Assembly: GCF_003751605.1 (NCBI RefSeq)
Contig: NZ_RJVJ01000005.1
Span: 1 to 64,000, forward strand
DNA: 64,000 nt
Direction of reading: 5' to 3'
From: Kitasatospora cineracea
GTDB taxonomy: Bacteria; Actinomycetota; Actinomycetes; Streptomycetales; Streptomycetaceae
The position numbers were made by a program, and so were the translations under genes. This document shows, one piece after another, positions 60,565 through 64,000 of the stretch (the stretch's first letter is position 1; each line of letters opens with the position of its first letter). The notes beneath the pieces were generated by a model. The model had not been told where the DNA came from, made no database searches, and saw nothing but the letters and a program-made list of their open reading frames with translations.

Positions 60565-62016
60565 ATGAACCGCCAATCCCCCCGCCTGACCTTCGGCGTG
60601 CTCGCCGTCGGCGCCGGCGTGTACGCCCTGCTCCAGTCGCTGATCACGCCCGCCCTCCCGATCGTCCAGGAGGAGATGCACACCACGCAGTCCACCGTCA
60701 CCTGGATCATGACGGCCTACCTGCTCTCCGCCTCCGTCTTCACCCCGATCCTCGGCCGGGTCGGCGACCTGGTCGGCAAGAAGCGCACCCTGGTCGCCGC
60801 CCTGGTCGCGCTGCTGGTCGGCTGCCTGGTCGCCGCCCTCGCGCCCAACATCACCGTGCTGATCGTCGCCCGGGTGATCCAGGGCATCGCCGGCGCGCTG
60901 TTCCCGCTCTCCTTCGGCATCATCCGCGACGAGTTCCCGCCCGGACGGGTCTCCGGCGGCATCAGCAACATGTCCGCGGTGATCGCCGTCGGCAGCGGCC
61001 TCGGCATGGTCCTGGCCGGGCCGATCGTCGGCGCCCTCGACTACCGCTGGCTGTTCTGGCTGCCCGTCATCGTGCTGGTCGGCACCATCGCGCTCGCGCA
61101 CCGCTACGTCCCCGAGTCGCCGCACCGCAGCGAGGGCAGCGTCGACTGGTTCTCCTCCGTGCTGCTCTCCGGCTGGCTGGTCGCCCTGCTGCTGCCGGTC
61201 AGCCAGGCCTCCCAGTGGGGCTGGGGCTCGGCCAAGGTGCTCGGCCTGCTCGCCCTCGCCGTCCTGCTGTTCGCCGCCTGGATGGTCAACGAGTCCCGCT
61301 CCCGCAACCCGCTGATCGACCTGCGGGTGATGCGGCTGCCCGCCGTGTGGACCACCAACACCGCGGCCCTGCTGTTCGGCGGCGGCATGTACGCCGTGTG
61401 GGCCTTCCTCCCCGGTTTCGTGCAAATGCCCTCCAGCGCGGGCTACGGCTTCGGTTCCAGCGTCACCGGCGCCGGACTGCTGATGCTGCCGATGGTCGCC
61501 GCCATGTTCGTGGCCGGCGTGCTCGGCGGCCGGCTGGCCGGCCGCTTCCCCGCCAAGGCCCAGCTGGTCACCGGTGCACTGCTCGGCTCGGCCGCCTGCG
61601 CGCTGCTCGCCGCCCGGCACGGCAGCCCCGCCGACGTCGCGCTCGCCGCGGGCGTCTTCGGCCTCGGCATCGGACTCGCCTTCGCCTCGATGAGCAACCT
61701 CATCGTGCAGGCCGTCCCCGCCGCCCAGACCGGCGCCGCCACCGGCATGAACGCCAACATCCGCACCATCGGCGGCTCGATGGGCGCCGCCCTGATGACC
61801 GGCCTGGTCACCGGCCACCTGCAGGCCGACGGCCGCCCCGCCGAGAGCGGCTACACCCAGGGCTTCGCCCTGCTCGCGGCGTTCTGCCTGGCCGCCGCGC
61901 TGGCCGCGGTGCTCGTCCCGGCCCGCCGGGCCGCCGCCCGGGCCGTCCCGGTGGAGGCCGCCGCCGCGGAGCGCACCGAGCTCGCCGCGGTCCGGGGCGA
62001 GACGGTCGGCGGCTGA
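60565..62016 (+). CDS. MFS multidrug exporter (DHA2-like)
   Basis: A 483-residue transporter with about 14 membrane spans. 'GRVGDLVGKKRTLVAALVAL' is motif A and 'GLGMVLAGPIVGALDYRW' motif C. The opening 'LQSLITPALPIVQEEMHTTQ' is typical. It is controlled by the divergent TetR repressor. The ATG at 60565 has GAGAGGG upstream, leaving a leader of about 270 bases. Substrate unknown. Confidence 0.87.
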   Translation: MNRQSPRLTFGVLAVGAGVYALLQSLITPALPIVQEEMHTTQSTVTWIMTAYLLSASVFTPILGRVGDLVGKKRTLVAALVALLVGCLVAALAPNITVLIVARVIQGIAGALFPLSFGIIRDEFPPGRVSGGISNMSAVIAVGSGLGMVLAGPIVGALDYRWLFWLPVIVLVGTIALAHRYVPESPHRSEGSVDWFSSVLLSGWLVALLLPVSQASQWGWGSAKVLGLLALAVLLFAAWMVNESRSRNPLIDLRVMRLPAVWTTNTAALLFGGGMYAVWAFLPGFVQMPSSAGYGFGSSVTGAGLLMLPMVAAMFVAGVLGGRLAGRFPAKAQLVTGALLGSAACALLAARHGSPADVALAAGVFGLGIGLAFASMSNLIVQAVPAAQTGAATGMNANIRTIGGSMGAALMTGLVTGHLQADGRPAESGYTQGFALLAAFCLAAALAAVLVPARRAAARAVPVEAAAAERTELAAVRGETVGG

Positions 62017-62050
62017 GCGCGGGCGGGTGGCGAAGGGGACCCGAACCGCG

Positions 62051-62099
62051 GGCCGGGCGGCCGGAGGTGACACCTCGTCACCCCTCCGGCCGCCCGGCC
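62051..62099. terminator. Strong bidirectional hairpin
   Basis: Long GC-rich inverted repeat (left arm 62051-62071, right arm 62077-62099, with one or two bulged bases) between the convergent exporter and galactanase genes. Confidence 0.8.
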
Positions 62100-62136
62100 G
62101 CGCCGCGTCGTCCCGCGCCGCGTCACTCCGTTGGGC

Positions 62137-63723
62137 TCACCGGTGCTTCAGCCAGCTCATGGCGCTGGTCGGCCGCCCGCTGTAGTCGAACAGCGCCTGG
62201 TTCTCCCACGCGTCCCCGGATGCGGGATCGGTCGGGTCCCAGCCGTTGCCCGCCACGGCCGTCCAGGTGGGCTCCCAGTAGAAGACACCCAGGCCCCGGC
62301 CGTTCGGCACCGCCTCCACCACGTTCATCACGTCCCGCAGGTTGGCGGCCTGCCCGGCCTGGGTGGCGGGGTAGCCGGCCACCAGCTGGGAGGAGGTGGC
62401 GATGTTGTTCTCCAGCGCGTCGCCGTTCGCCAGCGTGAAGGCGTACGCGGTCTCCGCGACGAACACCTGCTTGCCGTAGCGGGCCGCCACGTCGTCCAGG
62501 GTGGTCTGCAGGTCGCTCAGCGGGCCGTGCCAGTAGCCGTAGTACGAGAGCCCGATCAGGTCGAACGGCACCCCGTACGAGACCGCGTTGTCGAAGAACG
62601 CCCGGGCCCCGGCGTCGTCGCCGCCCTTCGCCAGGTGCAGCGCGACCCTGGTCGAGGAGCTCACCGCCTTCGCCGCGTTCGCGCCCTGGGCGAGCAGTGC
62701 CGCCAGGTCGGACCAGTGGGCGGTGGAACCCTCGCTCCACAGGATGCCCGCGTTGATCTCGTTGCCGATCTGCACCATGTCGGCGGTGGTGCCCTGCGCC
62801 TTCAGCGCGTTCAGCACGTCGTAGGTGTGGTTGTAGACCGCCGACTTCAGCTGCGCCAGCGAGTAGCCGGACCAGGCGGCGGGCTTGGTCTGCTTGCCGG
62901 GGTCGGCCCAGCTGTCGGAGTAGTGGAAGTCGATCAGCAGGCCCATACCGAGCGCCTTGGCGCGCTTGGCCATCGCCAGGACCTTGGCCTTGTCGTTGTA
63001 GCCGTCGGCCGGGTTCACCCAGACCTTCAGGCGCACGTAGTTCGCGCCGCTGGAGTGCAGGATGTCCAGCGCGTCACCGGTGCTGCCGTCCGCCCACCGG
63101 TAGACGCCGCCCTTGTCCTCGCTCTTCTTCAGCGTGGAGACGTCCACGCCGCGGGCCGCCACGCCGGTGCTGCCGGGGGCGAAGGACAGGTCGTCGACGT
63201 TGATCCAGTTCCCGGCGTTGGCGTCGGAGTCGATGCTGATCGTGCACTGGCCGCCGGTCACCTTGACCGAGGTGACCAGCCGGATCCAGGCGCCGTTCGG
63301 GGTCGGCGGCAGGTCGGTGCGCTGCTCGGCGGAGCCGCAGTTGCGCAGCGCCAGGTAGGCCGAGTTCTGCCCGCCGCTGGAGCGGACCCAGGCGGTCAGC
63401 GTGTAGCTGCCGTTGGCCAGCCCGGACAGGTACTGGTAGGTCTCGACCTTGTACGCGGCGGCCGCGTAGTGGGTGAGCCGGTAGGAGCCGCTGTGGCCGC
63501 CGGCCTCGGTGTACGAGGCGCCGTTCTGTCCGGCGGCCGAGTAGACGGACCAGCCGGCGGGGGTGGCCGTCCCGGTGCCGCCGGTCTCGAAGCCGGCGTT
63601 GGTGAGGGTACTGGCCGCCCGGGCCGCGGTGGGGAGGCCGGCGACCACGGAGGTGGCGAGCGGGAGCGCCGCCGCGGCGGTGACGAGCGCGCGCTTGAAC
63701 GCCGGGGTGAATGCCTGGGGCAT
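62137..63723 (-). CDS. Secreted GH53 endo-beta-1,4-galactanase with N-terminal binding domain
   Basis: A 528-residue exported glycoside hydrolase. Signal peptide about residues 1-36 (ends 'PTAARA'). A beta-sandwich carbohydrate-binding module (about 38-185, 'TNAGFETGGTGTATPAGWSV') precedes the GH53 TIM barrel. Acid/base Glu is in 'VQIGNEINAG' (about 321) and nucleophile Glu in 'VFVAETAYAF' (about 423). It cuts the beta-1,4-galactan side chains of plant pectin outside the cell. The ATG at 63723 is used; two LacI-type operators lie upstream. Confidence 0.9.
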   Translation of the reverse strand: MPQAFTPAFKRALVTAAAALPLATSVVAGLPTAARAASTLTNAGFETGGTGTATPAGWSVYSAAGQNGASYTEAGGHSGSYRLTHYAAAAYKVETYQYLSGLANGSYTLTAWVRSSGGQNSAYLALRNCGSAEQRTDLPPTPNGAWIRLVTSVKVTGGQCTISIDSDANAGNWINVDDLSFAPGSTGVAARGVDVSTLKKSEDKGGVYRWADGSTGDALDILHSSGANYVRLKVWVNPADGYNDKAKVLAMAKRAKALGMGLLIDFHYSDSWADPGKQTKPAAWSGYSLAQLKSAVYNHTYDVLNALKAQGTTADMVQIGNEINAGILWSEGSTAHWSDLAALLAQGANAAKAVSSSTRVALHLAKGGDDAGARAFFDNAVSYGVPFDLIGLSYYGYWHGPLSDLQTTLDDVAARYGKQVFVAETAYAFTLANGDALENNIATSSQLVAGYPATQAGQAANLRDVMNVVEAVPNGRGLGVFYWEPTWTAVAGNGWDPTDPASGDAWENQALFDYSGRPTSAMSWLKHR

Positions 63724-63757
63724 CGTCGTCCTTGGCAGGAGAGTGGGGGAGTGGTGG

Positions 63758-63771
63758 TGTGAACGTACACA
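63758..63771. promoter_or_regulatory. LacI-type operator, proximal copy
   Basis: TGTGAACGTACACA, an inverted repeat centred on CG, 35 bases before the galactanase ATG. It matches the copy at 63845 at 13 of 14 positions. Confidence 0.75.
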
Positions 63772-63844
63772 GCAGTTATCTGCCGTGTTTCGCCATAGAT
63801 AACCCCAAGGTTCGGTGAGGCTGCAAGCAGTCGGCGCCATTTTC

Positions 63845-63860
63845 TTGTGAACGTTCACAA
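63845..63860. promoter_or_regulatory. LacI-type operator, distal copy
   Basis: TTGTGAACGTTCACAA, a perfect 16-bp palindrome with the central CG of LacI-family operators. It is 88 bases from the proximal copy, close to eight helix turns, which suits repressor looping. Confidence 0.8.
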
Positions 63861-63910
63861 CTCGCCGGGCGGGCGGCCGCGGGTCGGTCCGCGGCCGCCG
63901 GCCGACGGGC

Positions 63911-64000
63911 TCAGCAGTCGCGCAGCTCGGGCGACTGGTTCAGCAGCTGGGCCCGGGGCGAGGTGAACTCCCGGTAGGCGTCGGTGTGTTCGGCGTGCGG
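63911..64000 (-). CDS. C-terminal end of an unidentified gene (cut by window)
   Basis: Only the last 29 codons are in the window, ending 'QLLNQSPELRDC' and a TGA. It lies 50 bases upstream of the distal operator of the galactanase and on the same strand. Too short to name. Confidence 0.5.
   Translation of the reverse strand, partial: PHAEHTDAYREFTSPRAQLLNQSPELRDC

Noticed and set aside
52788..60710. Two minus-strand open frames over 1200 codons long
   Set aside because: Long open frames arise by chance in DNA this GC-rich. They have no domain structure except where they run into a real gene, and they cross terminators.

Overview
The window is very GC-rich DNA from a filamentous actinomycete, most likely a Streptomyces or Kitasatospora relative. 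Signs of this are GTG starts, many 1- to 4-base gene overlaps, actinobacterial families (SseB, DUF2510, the mycothiol-linked TIGR03086 family, DUF5999, ECF42 sigma factor with a YCII partner, HipA-like kinase with DUF3037) and promoters whose -10 box lies 6 to 8 bases before the start codon (leaderless transcripts). The genus cannot be fixed from the sequence alone. No rRNA, intact tRNA or CRISPR array was seen.

Bases 1-14600 form an accessory, defence-rich region. It begins with a caspase/STAND-NTPase/WD40 protein (cut by the window edge) translationally coupled to an alpha/beta hydrolase. Next come a membrane-anchored PIN-domain protein, a PD-(D/E)XK nuclease gene broken by one in-frame amber codon, and a 94-residue protein whose N-terminus carries a RHIM-like amyloid-signalling motif. 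A decayed stretch (7.0-8.1 kb) holds an att-like repeat, a tRNA-like fragment and an IS3 orfA remnant. It leads into a compact three-gene ABC-three-component (ABC-3C) defence operon: Cap4/DUF4297-like nuclease, middle component, SMC-like ATPase. Convergent to it is a 714-residue protein with a zinc ribbon and a C-terminal PD-(D/E)XK nuclease. A diverged copy of the att-like repeat at 14.4 kb suggests the 7.2-14.5 kb segment is, or was, a mobile island.

Bases 14600-26000 are mostly conserved streptomycete genes: a 5'-3' exonuclease with an unusual internal duplication, a CDF metal exporter, a class I glutamine amidotransferase, a DUF2510 membrane protein, the ECF42 sigma factor and YCII pair, a PLP-fold amino-acid racemase/deaminase, SseB, and an MmyB-type regulator divergent from a short-chain dehydrogenase. 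A truncated sigma-factor gene at 21.0-21.5 kb marks a deletion scar.

Bases 26460-33300 hold a cysteine-tryptophylquinone (CTQ) oxidase cluster: a LodA-like quinoprotein, its LodB-like flavoprotein, an unrecognised 239-residue protein, then (after a strong hairpin) a flavin amine oxidase overlapping a glutamate-cysteine-ligase-like enzyme. A second GCS2-type ligase lies at 35.7 kb. Between them are an acetyltransferase, DUF5999 and a perfect 54-bp palindrome.

Bases 37300-55400 carry housekeeping and transport genes: a CPBP protease, HAD phosphatase, a frameshifted MFS gene, a dienelactone hydrolase whose 3' end has been tandemly copied in 112-bp units, a sugar porter, two flavin split-barrel proteins next to a MocR regulator, ribosomal protein bL36, NDH-2, HipA/DUF3037, MarR, DUF2797, purB, a DHA2 drug exporter and an AurF-like diiron oxygenase. 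Bases 55500-64000 hold a PHP phosphoesterase, a tyrosine phosphatase, a DJ-1/PfpI protein, a TetR-MFS pair sharing a double palindromic operator, and a secreted GH53 galactanase flanked by two LacI-type operators.

Two themes recur. Short tandem repeats have expanded at gene ends (19.1, 24.1 and 40.5 kb). Single-base indels break or scramble genes (WD40 blades at 1-0.3 kb, MFS at 40.25 kb); several lie in homopolymer runs, so sequencing error must be excluded before calling them biology.
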